Assembly (NCBI GenBank): GCA_903881085.1
Contig: CAIRSA010000019.1
Coordinates: forward strand, 1 to 64,000
Direction of reading: 5' to 3'
DNA: 64,000 nt
Origin: an uncultured Acidobacteriia bacterium
GTDB taxonomy: Bacteria > Acidobacteriota > Terriglobia > Bryobacterales > Bryobacteraceae
Under the pieces are notes generated by a model, which worked only from the letters and a program-made list of their open reading frames with translations, ran no database searches and was not told the origin of the DNA. Within the stretch, counting starts at the first letter, position 1; each line of letters begins with the position of its first letter. Below, piece after piece: positions 1-8,549 of the stretch. A program made the position numbers and the translations under genes.

Positions 1-378
1 ATTTCCATACGACTGAGCTATTAAATCGGTACAAGATTTCGATACATCATATGGTCCATCTCCGTGAAGAGGGTGATCCTCAAGGTAAGGCAGATTTCCT
101 GAGGAGCCATAAGCTTTATCGCTAGATGCCACAACAACGGCCTTAACCATTCCTTGCGACTGTCGCACGGCTTCAAGCACATTCCACGTTCCTTGAATGT
201 TAGATTCAAAGGTAGAAATCGGATCCAAAAGCGCAGTACCCACAATGGTTTGAGCGCCTAAGTGAAAGACCTCTGTGCACTCATTGGTGTACATAGAGCG
301 GACAACATCCTGGTACGAACTTAAATTTCCACTTACAACCGAGATGCGATCAATATCGCCACTTCTAAATAATTGGGA
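1..378 (-). CDS. NAD-dependent sugar-nucleotide dehydratase/epimerase fragment (CDP-glucose 4,6-dehydratase-like)
   Basis: An open frame covers the whole stretch on the minus strand with no start or stop inside it. It encodes about 126 residues of an extended short-chain dehydrogenase. Visible motifs are FHLGAQTIVG, the segment STFESNIQGTWNVLEA, the SSDKAYG motif of the catalytic Ser/Thr region, and PYDVSKS with the Y-x-x-x-K pair. These fit the CDP-glucose 4,6-dehydratase (RfbG) branch, which makes 4-keto-6-deoxy sugars for surface polysaccharide. The nucleotide-binding N-terminus is missing because homology stops abruptly at the junction near 378, and the C-terminus lies outside the window. 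The stretch is clearly richer in A and T than the DNA to its right, and no other sugar genes are nearby. The family is well supported; the exact substrate is inferred. Confidence 0.75.
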
Positions 379-385
379 TGCAGAT
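371..385. other. Abrupt junction between two unrelated genes
   Basis: To the left, the minus-strand dehydratase frame is recognisable up to about 376-378 (residues SQLFRSGDID). To the right, from the ATG at 378, the plus-strand frame is recognisable at once as the middle of a response-regulator receiver (MQMPVLDG), with nothing of the preceding receiver half on the left. Base composition also changes here. This is either an assembly chimera or a real rearrangement that truncated both genes. Confidence 0.7.
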
Positions 386-944
386 GCCAGTGTTGGATGG
401 CCTGGAAGCAACGCGCATCATCCGCAAAGATGCCCGCTGGCGGCGCATGCCGATTGTTGCGATGACCGCCTACGCCATGAATGGCGACCGCGAAAAGTGT
501 TTGGAAGCGGGCATGAATGGCTACATCTCAAAACCTGTTCACTCCGCGCACCTGCTGGCAACGGTGGAGCAGTACATCGCGCCCGTTCCCGTGGCGGCGA
601 GACCGGTGGCGGAAGAGCCGGACGAAAATGCGCCGATGCTGTCCGCCGCTGGATCTATCGAAGGGCTGATTCCGCTGTTTCTGCAACTGGCCCCTGAGCG
701 TCTGCAGCGGCTGCACAACGCGGCCAGCCGTTCCGATCAGATTGTCCTGTCAAAAGAGGCACAACAGATTCTTGCCGCGGCCGACCAGATTGCCGCCGCC
801 GCGGTTTCCAAGTGCGCCCGGCGTATCGATGAGGCGGCGCAGCGCGGCGATCTGTCGAAAGCGAAACACAGCCTGCTGCTGCTTGAGGCTGAGATCATGC
901 GCTTAGGCTGCCGCGCGGATGTGCCTACTTCGCCGCGGCGGTAA
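378..944 (+). CDS. Truncated receiver plus Hpt-like domain, C-terminal end of a hybrid sensor kinase
   Basis: The frame begins in the middle of a CheY-like receiver. MQMPVLDG normally follows the phosphorylated aspartate directly, so that Asp and the first half of the domain are absent. The later receiver landmarks are present: the conserved Thr (about residue 30, in AMTAYAM) and the Lys-Pro pair (about 52, GYISKPV). After a Pro-rich linker, residues 95-175 resemble a histidine phosphotransfer helical bundle (FLQLAPERLQRL, then RGDLSKAKHSLLLLEAE). The position expected for the AH-x-LKG histidine instead reads EAQQILAAAD, so the phosphoacceptor His appears to be Gln. The 3' end overlaps the convergent gene by 20 bp. 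The ATG at 378 is probably an internal Met rather than a real start. Family call good; integrity doubtful. Confidence 0.65.
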   Translation: MQMPVLDGLEATRIIRKDARWRRMPIVAMTAYAMNGDREKCLEAGMNGYISKPVHSAHLLATVEQYIAPVPVAARPVAEEPDENAPMLSAAGSIEGLIPLFLQLAPERLQRLHNAASRSDQIVLSKEAQQILAAADQIAAAAVSKCARRIDEAAQRGDLSKAKHSLLLLEAEIMRLGCRADVPTSPRR

Positions 945-1875
945 AAGGCGCGAACAGTTCGGTTGTGAAGTACCGTTCCATGCGGTCAGGAAACACGGTG
1001 ACAACCCGCGCGCCTGGGCCCAGCCGGCGCGCGGCCTCGAACGCTGCTTCCAGGTTCAAGCCTGAACTTGGGCCTACTGGAAACCCTCGTGCCATCAAGC
1101 GCCGCGAGGTGGCGATTGCATCCACATCCTGCACTTCAATGGTCTGCAGGCCGGGCAGCCGGTCTTCGTAGAAGATCTCTGAAACGCACTCCACCACCCC
1201 GGGTATGCGTCCGCTGAAGCTGCAACATTCCGCATCGAGCGGCCCGCTGCTGTTTACGGGGCGCGCCAGAAATGGCGTGAGCGCGCAGCCTCCGTCGCGC
1301 AGGCCATCGAACAAGCCGACAATCGTCCCGCCAGTCCCAACACCGCTGACCACCGCGTCGACGGAGCCGCCGGGAATCTGATCGAGAATCTCGCGTGCGG
1401 TGCCCATCTGGTGGGCGCGCGGGTTATCGGCGTTTGAAAACTGACGCGGCAGAAAGGTGTCCGGCTGCTGGGCGAGCACTTCGGTTTCCGCCAGCGCGCC
1501 CATGATGCCAAGCTCTTTTGGCGTAAAGCGAATGGCACCGCCATAGGCGCGAATCATCAGCACACGTTCGTTGCTGACGCCTTCGGGCATCACTGCGGTG
1601 AAGCGCACGCCCAACTGCGCGCAGGCCAACGCCATGGCGATACTGGTAGAGCCGCTGGAGGCTTCCACCACCATTGTGTTTACGTCGATACGGCCTTCGC
1701 GCCATGCCTTTTCCAGAATGTATCGGGCGATGCGGTCTTTCGTAGACCCACTGGGATTCAGAAATTCAAGTTTGGCCCAGATCACAGGGGTTTCGGCGTC
1801 CAGTTGGATCGGAACCAGTGGAGTCGGCGAAAGCCGGTGCAGGTAGGTGTTGCGCGCTGGAAGTTGAATGACCAT
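925..1875 (-). CDS. PLP-dependent cysteine synthase family protein
   Basis: 316 residues, close to the usual length of O-acetylserine sulfhydrylases. The PLP-binding lysine lies in NPSGSTKDR (Lys about 46). The substrate loop is EASSGSTSIA (about 71-80) rather than the usual ATSGNTG form. The phosphate-binding glycine loop is GVGTGGT (about 178-184), and PVGPSSG near residue 250 matches the C-terminal cofactor-binding Ser region. The enzyme probably makes cysteine or a related beta-substituted alanine in the cytoplasm. The altered substrate loop means the true acceptor or donor may differ from CysK, so I give no symbol. It starts 6 bp after the helicase gene stop on the same strand, which suggests co-transcription, and its 3' end overlaps the convergent receiver fragment. 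Confidence 0.8.
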   Translation of the reverse strand: MVIQLPARNTYLHRLSPTPLVPIQLDAETPVIWAKLEFLNPSGSTKDRIARYILEKAWREGRIDVNTMVVEASSGSTSIAMALACAQLGVRFTAVMPEGVSNERVLMIRAYGGAIRFTPKELGIMGALAETEVLAQQPDTFLPRQFSNADNPRAHQMGTAREILDQIPGGSVDAVVSGVGTGGTIVGLFDGLRDGGCALTPFLARPVNSSGPLDAECCSFSGRIPGVVECVSEIFYEDRLPGLQTIEVQDVDAIATSRRLMARGFPVGPSSGLNLEAAFEAARRLGPGARVVTVFPDRMERYFTTELFAPFTAAAK

Positions 1876-1881
1876 GATCTC

Positions 1882-4395
1882 TTAATTGAACTCCACTACG
1901 TGAGGCGGCAGCATCTGCACGTAACGGCTGCGAATGTTTTTGCGTCCGCGCGCGCCGGCCGACGGCCACGTGATAAAAAGCCGGCGCTTGGCGCGGCTCA
2001 TTGCTACATAGAAAAGGCGGTGCTCTTCGTCCGTGCGGCCTTCGCGCTGGCTGCGGCGGCTGGGGAATTCGTCGTCAGTTGCGCCGGCGATGAAGACGGT
2101 GTCGAATTCCAGGCCTTTGGCTTGATGCACGGTGAGCACTAGCACGCGGTCTTCGCCGGCCATCTGGCGGTCGGCGTCGGTGCCCAGCGCGACGATGCCC
2201 ATGATGTTTCGCAGCGCCTCGCGCGGTTCGAGCGAGGTGTCGTCGTGCTTGGCGAACAGCCGCTGCAACTCTTCCAGATGCAGCAGCCGCTTTTCGCCGT
2301 CTTCCGAGGAAAGATAGTGTTCTTGCAGGCCGGATTCCTCCAACACGCGCGCCAACAGCTCAGGCGGGCGTTCCAGTTCCATGCGCTCGCGCCAGTAGTT
2401 CAGCTTGGCCACCAGTGTTTTGAACTTGGGCGCATGGCGCGCGGCGGCGGCCTTGCGCTCTGCCGCGCCGTCTTCCAGCTTGGTCTTGATTTGGAGCAAC
2501 AACTCAACGGTCGCAGCCACGTCGGCATCGGCGCGGTGCGTAGGTTGCGTAGGCAGCTTCAACGATTGCGCGATCTGGGCCAGCGTATAGCGTGGCAGGC
2601 GGAAGAAGCGGCGCGTCATGTCGAGCGTGTCGAATACGCCCGCCGCTTCCACGGGCTTCATGCCCATGCGCTGGCGTGCGGCGGCGAGCATCGGCAGATC
2701 GAACGAAAACACGTTGTGGCCTGATAAAACGCAATCCTGCGAAAATGTTTCAAACTCCCGCAGCACTTCGCGCACATCGCGGCCGTTTTCAGAGAGGAAC
2801 TCGTCCGATAGATTGTGTGTGCGGAAGGAGTCTCCGACGGGCCGCGAGTTGCGGATATAGGCGTGGTAGGTTTCGACGATGCCATTGACGCCGCAGCGGG
2901 CGGCGGCGAGTTCGACGATCTCGTCTTCGCCGCGGTTCAGTCCGGTTGTTTCCAGATCGAAGACCACTACTTTGTTTTCATACAGGTGCTGAAGCAGCGG
3001 TTCAAACGGATCGCCGCTGCCCGATAGCAGATCGCACAATCGCAAGCCGGCGGCCTTGGGTCCGCCTGCGATGTCGTTCAGCGTGGCGTCGCCGATGCGC
3101 TTCGGGGGCGTCTCTAAATACCGCATGATGCTGGTGCCGTCGAAGCGATTCAGCAGCAGGCGTGTGTGCGCCAGCGCCGCTTTGATTTCGGCACGCTGAA
3201 AGAATTTAAACTCGTCGACTTTCACATGCGGGACGTTGAATCGTTCAAAGGCTGAAGAGAAATCGCGGGCCGTGAAGTTGGTGCGCACCAGCACGGCGAA
3301 GTCGCGATAACTCAAATTCCAGGCGTGGCGCAGGCGCTCGATTTCGTTGGCGATCCATTTCGCTTCGGCCGCGGGCGATGACGCTTCGTGGATCATCACC
3401 GGGTCGCCAGTATCTGCGACGTTTGGCTGTATCTGCTTGGTGACGGCGTTGGCGTTTTGCACGATCAGCGCTTCGCAGGCTTGCAGAATATTCCGCGTGG
3501 AGCGGTAGTTGCGGACAAATGCGATCTCCGTCACGGGGGCAAACTCCTTGCGGTAATGGTCAATGATGGCGAATGGCGAAGAGCCGCGCCACTCATAAAT
3601 GGTTTGATCGATGTCTCCGAAAAAGCTGAGCTGCTTGTGGCGTGCGGCCATCATGGCGAGAATGCGATATTCCGAGCGGTTCGTGTCCTGTACTTCGTCG
3701 ACTTGAATCCAGGTGAAGCGTTCCTGCCAGCGAGCCAGTGCCAGCGGATGGCGGTCCCATAGCAGGTTCACGCCAACAATCAGGTCGGCAAAATCAAGCG
3801 CGTGGTTTTCGCGCAGCAGGGCGACGTAATCCTGAAGAAGTTCCTTGAAGCGGAAGTCCTGCGTGCGGTCGAGGTCTTTGAAATAGCCCTCCCGCAACGC
3901 CTCGGCGAAGATGGTGTAGGCGTCGCGCGGCGTCACTTCGTCGTAACGGCTGAGGCGAGCTTTGGCCGCGGCAGAGGAGAGCATGAATTCGAACCTGTCC
4001 TGGTCTTCCCGTGGAACGTTCAATCCATAGGCGTGCCACAACTGGCTGAACAACTCGCGGCAATCTTCTTCGTCGTAGATGAGGAAGTCGCTGTCAATGC
4101 CGAGCGTTGCCGCTTCCGCGCGCAGAATGCCTGCGCATAAACCGTGAAAGGTTGAGATTGTGATCTCGCCTGACTTCTTTGGCAGCACCTGCGAAATGCG
4201 CTCTTTCATTTCGCGCGCGGCCTTATTTGTGAACGAAAGGCAGAGCATCGAGCGCGGGTCGAAGCCGTTTTCGATGGCCTTTACCGCGCGATCTGTGATT
4301 GTTTTCGTTTTGCCCGTACCGACCGGGGCCATAACGAGGACGGCCCGATCGTAGCATTCGATGGCCCGCCGTTGTTCATCATTCCACTCAGACAT
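1882..4395 (-). CDS. UvrD/PcrA-type superfamily 1 helicase with an inserted DEDDh 3'-5' exonuclease domain
   Basis: 837 residues. Helicase motifs appear in order: Walker A APVGTGKT (about 23-30), Ia SFTNKAA (54-60), II QVDEVQD (231-237), III GDIDQTIYEWRG (260-271), IV RNYRST (295-300), V TVHQAKGLEFD (about 750) and VI FYVAMSRAKRRL. Between motifs IV and V, in the region of the 2B subdomain, lies a complete DnaQ-like exonuclease (about 476-636). It has VVFDLETTG (Asp480, Glu482), SGHNVFSFD (Asp566) and HRADADVA (His620, Asp625). The fusion implies an enzyme that unwinds DNA and trims 3' ends in repair or recombination; this is inferred from the domains. The gene is divergent from the ABC operon, with 67 bp between the starts. 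Confidence 0.9.
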   Translation of the reverse strand: MSEWNDEQRRAIECYDRAVLVMAPVGTGKTKTITDRAVKAIENGFDPRSMLCLSFTNKAAREMKERISQVLPKKSGEITISTFHGLCAGILRAEAATLGIDSDFLIYDEEDCRELFSQLWHAYGLNVPREDQDRFEFMLSSAAAKARLSRYDEVTPRDAYTIFAEALREGYFKDLDRTQDFRFKELLQDYVALLRENHALDFADLIVGVNLLWDRHPLALARWQERFTWIQVDEVQDTNRSEYRILAMMAARHKQLSFFGDIDQTIYEWRGSSPFAIIDHYRKEFAPVTEIAFVRNYRSTRNILQACEALIVQNANAVTKQIQPNVADTGDPVMIHEASSPAAEAKWIANEIERLRHAWNLSYRDFAVLVRTNFTARDFSSAFERFNVPHVKVDEFKFFQRAEIKAALAHTRLLLNRFDGTSIMRYLETPPKRIGDATLNDIAGGPKAAGLRLCDLLSGSGDPFEPLLQHLYENKVVVFDLETTGLNRGEDEIVELAAARCGVNGIVETYHAYIRNSRPVGDSFRTHNLSDEFLSENGRDVREVLREFETFSQDCVLSGHNVFSFDLPMLAAARQRMGMKPVEAAGVFDTLDMTRRFFRLPRYTLAQIAQSLKLPTQPTHRADADVAATVELLLQIKTKLEDGAAERKAAAARHAPKFKTLVAKLNYWRERMELERPPELLARVLEESGLQEHYLSSEDGEKRLLHLEELQRLFAKHDDTSLEPREALRNIMGIVALGTDADRQMAGEDRVLVLTVHQAKGLEFDTVFIAGATDDEFPSRRSQREGRTDEEHRLFYVAMSRAKRRLFITWPSAGARGRKNIRSRYVQMLPPHVVEFN

Positions 4396-4462
4396 GTATC
4401 TTTCAGTATGCGCGATTCATTTTATGCGCCGCCAGACCATAAAACTGTATCCTTAATATTGA

Positions 4463-5140
4463 GTGTCTTTGCTTGATTTTCACGAAGTAACGAAGCAGTA
4501 TATTTCCGACGGTCAACCGGCGCATGCCTTGCGTGGCGTCTCCCTTTCCATTGAGATGGGCGAATTCGTTGCCTTGGTTGGGCGCAGCGGCTGCGGCAAG
4601 TCGACGCTGTTGAATCTTGCCGGTGCGATGGATCTACCGACAACGGGCGAAGCGCGTATTGACGGCGAGGCGACCGCATCGTTCGATGACGCGGGCCTCA
4701 CCCGTATGCGGCGCGAGAAGATCGGCTTCGTGTTTCAATCGTTCCAATTGCTCCACACACTTAGCGCGGTGGAAAACGTGGAGCTTCCGCTGCAGCTTGC
4801 CGGGCGCAGCGGTGCGCGCGAACTTGCGCTGCGAGGGTTGCGAGACGTGGGGCTCGAAGGCATGGAGCATCGCTTCCCGCACCAGCTTTCCGGCGGACAG
4901 ATGCAGCGCGTCGCGATTGCGCGTGCCATTGTTCATTCACCGAAACTTCTGCTGGCCGACGAGCCGACCGGCAACCTCGATACATCGACCGGCAACTCAG
5001 TGTTAGAGCTGTTGCAGCGCGTTGCGCGCGAGCGCAAGATGGCAATTCTGATGGCCACTCACAGTATGGAATCGCTGGCCTACACCGATGTTTCCGTCCG
5101 CATGCGCGATGGGCTGATCGAGGAGGTAGTCAGACGTTAG
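4463..5140 (+). CDS. ABC transporter ATP-binding protein (LolD/MacB/AttE type)
   Basis: 225 residues from a GTG start. It has Walker A GRSGCGKST (40-48), Q-loop FQSFQLL (about 91), signature LSGGQMQRV (142-150), Walker B LLLADEPTGNLD (162-173) and a switch His in ATHSME. DEPTGNLD is typical of the MacB/LolD class, whose partners are FtsX-type permeases that act on periplasmic or membrane substrates rather than carrying solutes across the inner membrane. The next gene encodes such a permease and the third gene encodes an AttH-like lipocalin protein, so this is most likely the AttE-like ATPase of one three-gene operon. AGGAGG at 5121-5126, inside the 3' end of this gene, lies about 31 bp before the annotated permease start. 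Confidence 0.9.
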   Translation: MSLLDFHEVTKQYISDGQPAHALRGVSLSIEMGEFVALVGRSGCGKSTLLNLAGAMDLPTTGEARIDGEATASFDDAGLTRMRREKIGFVFQSFQLLHTLSAVENVELPLQLAGRSGARELALRGLRDVGLEGMEHRFPHQLSGGQMQRVAIARAIVHSPKLLLADEPTGNLDTSTGNSVLELLQRVARERKMAILMATHSMESLAYTDVSVRMRDGLIEEVVRR

Positions 5141-5157
5141 CCGTCTTCTACCGCCTC

Positions 5158-7539
5158 ATGGTGCGGCCGTTGCATCGCGAGCCGGTGCGGACGCTGCTCA
5201 CGATCCTCGCGGTGGCGCTGGGTGTGGCCGTCGTGTTGGCAATCGAAATGGCAGGCGAAGCGGCCGCCGGTTCGTTCCGCTCGTCGATGGATACGCTGAC
5301 CAGCGATGCCGATTGGGAGATCACTGCCGCCGGTGGAGTGCCCGATGCCATCGCCGGCTTGATCGCCACGCAGCCTCTGGCCCTGGAGATCCGCCCGCGC
5401 ATTGAGGACTACGCGACGCTTGCCGATACGCTGCAAACCGTCCCGCTGATCGGCTTGGACCTGCCGCCCGCAGGTGGTCGCGAAGGCGTCTGGGTAAGCA
5501 AAGGCCTCGCTGAAAATCGCGTGCGGCTGCTGATCAACGACACCTCGCAGGAATTCGAAATCCTCGGCATTTTGGACGAAGCGAAGGAACCGGTGGTGGT
5601 GATGGATATCGCACTGGCGCAGCGCGTTCTTGGCCGCAACGGCCGCATTGATCGCATTCTGGTGAAGGGGCCGAAACCAGTGGTGCCCGATAGCGTGGTG
5701 ATTGCGCCGTATGGAAATCGCACTGCGGAAAACAAGCAGATGCTCGAAGCCTTCCGCTGGAATCTGCGTGTGCTCAGCTACATCGCTTTGGTGGTGGGCG
5801 CCTTCTTGATCTACAACACGATCTCTGTATCCGTGGTGCGGCGTCGCGCGGAGATCGGCATCGCCCGCGCGCTGGGAGCTGCGCGCTGGATGGTGATGAT
5901 GGCATTTTTCGGCGAGGCGTTGTGCTTTGGGGTTCTAGGCGCGCTGCTTGGAATCGTATTTGGCCGGGCGATGGCGATTGGTGCGGTCGGCATGCTCGCC
6001 GCAACAGTGCAGAAACTATACGTGAGCAGCACCCCAGGGCAGATCAGCTTGAATGCATCGCAAGTGATTTTGGCGTTCATCATAGGACCTGGTGTCGCGC
6101 TGGCCGCGGCGCTGACTCCGGCGCGCGAGGCCGCGCTGGTTGCGCCGGTGGAAGCGATGGCGCGCGGCCGCAATGACTACAACGTGCGTGTCCACAAGTG
6201 GCGCGACCTTTGGATCGGCTTGGTGATCGCCATTGCCGCGGGCTTTGCGGCGCGCATGCCGGCTGTGCAGGGCAAGCCGCTGTTCGGGTATCTTTCCGCG
6301 GTGCTGTTCATTGCGGCTTCAGCGATGGCGATGCCTTTTCTGGTTGATCTGCTGACACGGTTTTCGTTTGAGCGCGTGTTGGGGATTGAAGGCAAGTTGG
6401 CGGCGCGCGGGTTGGCCGCATCGTTGGGGCGCACGTCGGTATTGGTTGGCGCGCTCTCCACTGCCATCGCGATGATGACTTCGGTCGGCATCATGGTAGG
6501 GAGCTTTCGCGAGACTGTCATCGTGTGGATGGACGAGCGCATGCGGGCCGATCTGTATATGCGCCCTGCGGGCAGCCCTGCTGGCGATCAACATCCGGTG
6601 ATGGACGCGGCGATTCCAACGGCGATTGAGAAGCTGGCAGTGGTGGATGCGGTGGACCGCTTCCGCGCGTATGAGATCAGCGTGGACGGCCTGCCGGCGA
6701 CGCTTGGCGGCGGCGACCTGCGGGTATTTCTGCGCTACGGAAAATCACGGTCGTTGAATGGCCGGACCAATCAACAGATTGTGGACTTGATGCGTGGGCG
6801 CGACGCGGCCATCGTGAGCGAACCGTTCGCCAACAAGCACGGGGTCGGTGTGGGCAGCCGCATTGCGCTGCCGCTTGGGGATAAGAACGTATCGTTTGAG
6901 GTCGTGGATGTTTATAGCGATTACGCCAATGAACGCGGCTACATCGTCATCGATCGCGACACGCTGCTGAAGTACCTGCCGGCCGCTGCGCCAAGCAATC
7001 TTGCCATTTATCTGAAGCCCGGCGTGGATCTGGAAGTGGGCCGCCGCGAAGTGGCGCGGGCGACCGCGGGCAAGCGCGTGGTGATGTTCGCCAACCGCTC
7101 GCTGCGCGAAGAGGCGGTGCGGATCTTCGATCGCACGTTCGCTATCACCTATGCGCTGGAAGCTGTCGCCATTGTGGTTGCCGTGATGGGCATTGCCGGC
7201 GCGCTTCTGGCGTTGGTGATTGACCGCCGTCGCGAGTTTGCGCTGCTGCGGTTTCTCGGCGCATCAGTGCCACAGGTTCGCAAATTGATTTTGCTCGAAG
7301 CCGGCTTGATCGGATTATTGAGCAACGTCGCAGGACTGATTCTTGGTGCAGTGCTCTCGCTGCTGCTGATTCTGGTGATCAATAAGCAGTCGTTCGGCTG
7401 GACGATTCAGATCCATTCGCCAGCGATGATTCTGGTCGGCGCACTGACCGGGGTTTATGTTGCAACCATTTTGACCGGCCTGTATCCGGCGCGCGCCGCC
7501 GTGCGCATGAATCCAATCGAGGTGATTCACGAAGAATGA
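5158..7539 (+). CDS. FtsX-family ABC transporter permease with two FtsX units
   Basis: 793 residues with the layout of a duplicated MacB/FtsX permease. There is an N-terminal transmembrane helix (TLLTILAVALGVAVVLAI), a periplasmic domain, and three helices around residues 205-315. A second unit follows, with helices around 350-395 and 420-450, another periplasmic domain, and the last three helices (from about 665, ALEAVAIVVAVMGIAGALLAL). It begins 17 bp after the ATPase gene and its stop overlaps the next start as ATGA. A single long permease replaces the two separate permeases of AttEFGH-type systems. The first Met leaves a very short N-terminus; the frame is open upstream but has no standard start codon there, so ATG 5158 is kept. 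The substrate is unknown, perhaps a lipid given the lipocalin partner. Confidence 0.85.
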   Translation: MVRPLHREPVRTLLTILAVALGVAVVLAIEMAGEAAAGSFRSSMDTLTSDADWEITAAGGVPDAIAGLIATQPLALEIRPRIEDYATLADTLQTVPLIGLDLPPAGGREGVWVSKGLAENRVRLLINDTSQEFEILGILDEAKEPVVVMDIALAQRVLGRNGRIDRILVKGPKPVVPDSVVIAPYGNRTAENKQMLEAFRWNLRVLSYIALVVGAFLIYNTISVSVVRRRAEIGIARALGAARWMVMMAFFGEALCFGVLGALLGIVFGRAMAIGAVGMLAATVQKLYVSSTPGQISLNASQVILAFIIGPGVALAAALTPAREAALVAPVEAMARGRNDYNVRVHKWRDLWIGLVIAIAAGFAARMPAVQGKPLFGYLSAVLFIAASAMAMPFLVDLLTRFSFERVLGIEGKLAARGLAASLGRTSVLVGALSTAIAMMTSVGIMVGSFRETVIVWMDERMRADLYMRPAGSPAGDQHPVMDAAIPTAIEKLAVVDAVDRFRAYEISVDGLPATLGGGDLRVFLRYGKSRSLNGRTNQQIVDLMRGRDAAIVSEPFANKHGVGVGSRIALPLGDKNVSFEVVDVYSDYANERGYIVIDRDTLLKYLPAAAPSNLAIYLKPGVDLEVGRREVARATAGKRVVMFANRSLREEAVRIFDRTFAITYALEAVAIVVAVMGIAGALLALVIDRRREFALLRFLGASVPQVRKLILLEAGLIGLLSNVAGLILGAVLSLLLILVINKQSFGWTIQIHSPAMILVGALTGVYVATILTGLYPARAAVRMNPIEVIHEE

Positions 7540-8528
7540 TAATAGCATTGTTCGCCTACATCGCCGCGCTGCCGGGCTACCATTACGAATTCCCGCGCGA
7601 CCATTTCGACCATCCTGGTTTCCAAACCGAGTGGTGGTATTACACGGGCAACCTGCGTGCTGCTGACGGGCATCGCTTTGGATTTGAGCTCACGTTCTTT
7701 CGCAAGAACGTGAATGAGAAACCGAAAGCCGGCGCGTGGGAAATCGGCGATGCCTACCTGGCGCACCTTGCGTTGAGCGACATCGATGGCAAAGAGTTCT
7801 ATCATGCCGAACGGCTGAACCGCGCGGGTCCGGGGCTTGCGGGCATCGATGCGGCGAAGCGCCGCGTGTGGAACGGCAATTGGAAAATCGAAGATCAGCA
7901 GTTGGACGCCCTGACCGCTCAGTTCGCGCTGCATCTGAAATTCAACTCCACGAAGCCGCCGGTGATCCACGGAGTGAACGGCGTGAGCCAGAAGGCCGCG
8001 TGCGCCGGCTGCGCCTCGCACTACATCTCGCTGACCAGACTCGAAACGAAGGGTTCCGTTGTCGTCAATGGCAAGCAGTATCAGGTGGAGGGCTCGTCGT
8101 GGATGGATCACGAATTCTTCACACACCAACTCACTTCCGATCAAACCGGCTGGGATTGGCTGAGTCTGCAACTGAACGACGGCAGTGAGATTATGCTGTT
8201 CCGCTTGCGCCGCAAGGATGGGTCCATCGATTCCTACTCCGCCGGAACCATCATCGACCGCGACGGCCATACGAGGCACCTTACGTCGAAAGAGTTTTCC
8301 ATGACACCAGGCCGGACGTGGAAGAGTCCGAAGACCGGCGGCACGTATCCACAGGAATGGAACGTCAACGTGCTTGGGCAGACGATGACGATCAAGGCGT
8401 TGCTCGATAAGCAGGAGATCACCGGCTCCACGAATTATTGGGAAGGCGCGATTCAAATCGATGGTGCGAAATCAGGTGTGGGCTATCTGGAGATGACGGG
8501 CTACGATAAGCCTGTCGACATGAGATAG
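7536..8528 (+). CDS. AttH/CrtC-like lipocalin-fold protein
   Basis: 330 residues. A short hydrophobic N-terminus (MIIALFAYIAALPGYHYEF) is probably a signal peptide. The mature part opens with FPRDHFDHPGFQTEWWYYTG, the hallmark of the AttH/hydroxyneurosporene synthase (CrtC) family, and continues with GFELTFFRKNV and SWMDHEFF. The family is often labelled carotenoid 1,2-hydratase, but the 4-bp overlap with a MacB-like permease and the ATPase upstream point to the AttH subunit of an export or lipid-handling system. It probably acts in the periplasm and binds a hydrophobic ligand in two lipocalin barrels. No carotenoid genes are nearby. Family call strong; ligand unknown. Confidence 0.85.
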   Translation: MIIALFAYIAALPGYHYEFPRDHFDHPGFQTEWWYYTGNLRAADGHRFGFELTFFRKNVNEKPKAGAWEIGDAYLAHLALSDIDGKEFYHAERLNRAGPGLAGIDAAKRRVWNGNWKIEDQQLDALTAQFALHLKFNSTKPPVIHGVNGVSQKAACAGCASHYISLTRLETKGSVVVNGKQYQVEGSSWMDHEFFTHQLTSDQTGWDWLSLQLNDGSEIMLFRLRRKDGSIDSYSAGTIIDRDGHTRHLTSKEFSMTPGRTWKSPKTGGTYPQEWNVNVLGQTMTIKALLDKQEITGSTNYWEGAIQIDGAKSGVGYLEMTGYDKPVDMR

Positions 8529-8549
8529 CCTGATACTGAGGTTTTCTCC

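Noticed and set aside
275..697. Plus-strand frame crossing the left junction
   Set aside because: It reads through both fragments in frames that fit neither family; it is an artefact of the junction.
7536..8528. Carotenoid 1,2-hydratase as a metabolic call
   Set aside because: Family names overlap, but the operon with a MacB-like ATPase and permease and the absence of carotenoid genes favour AttH.
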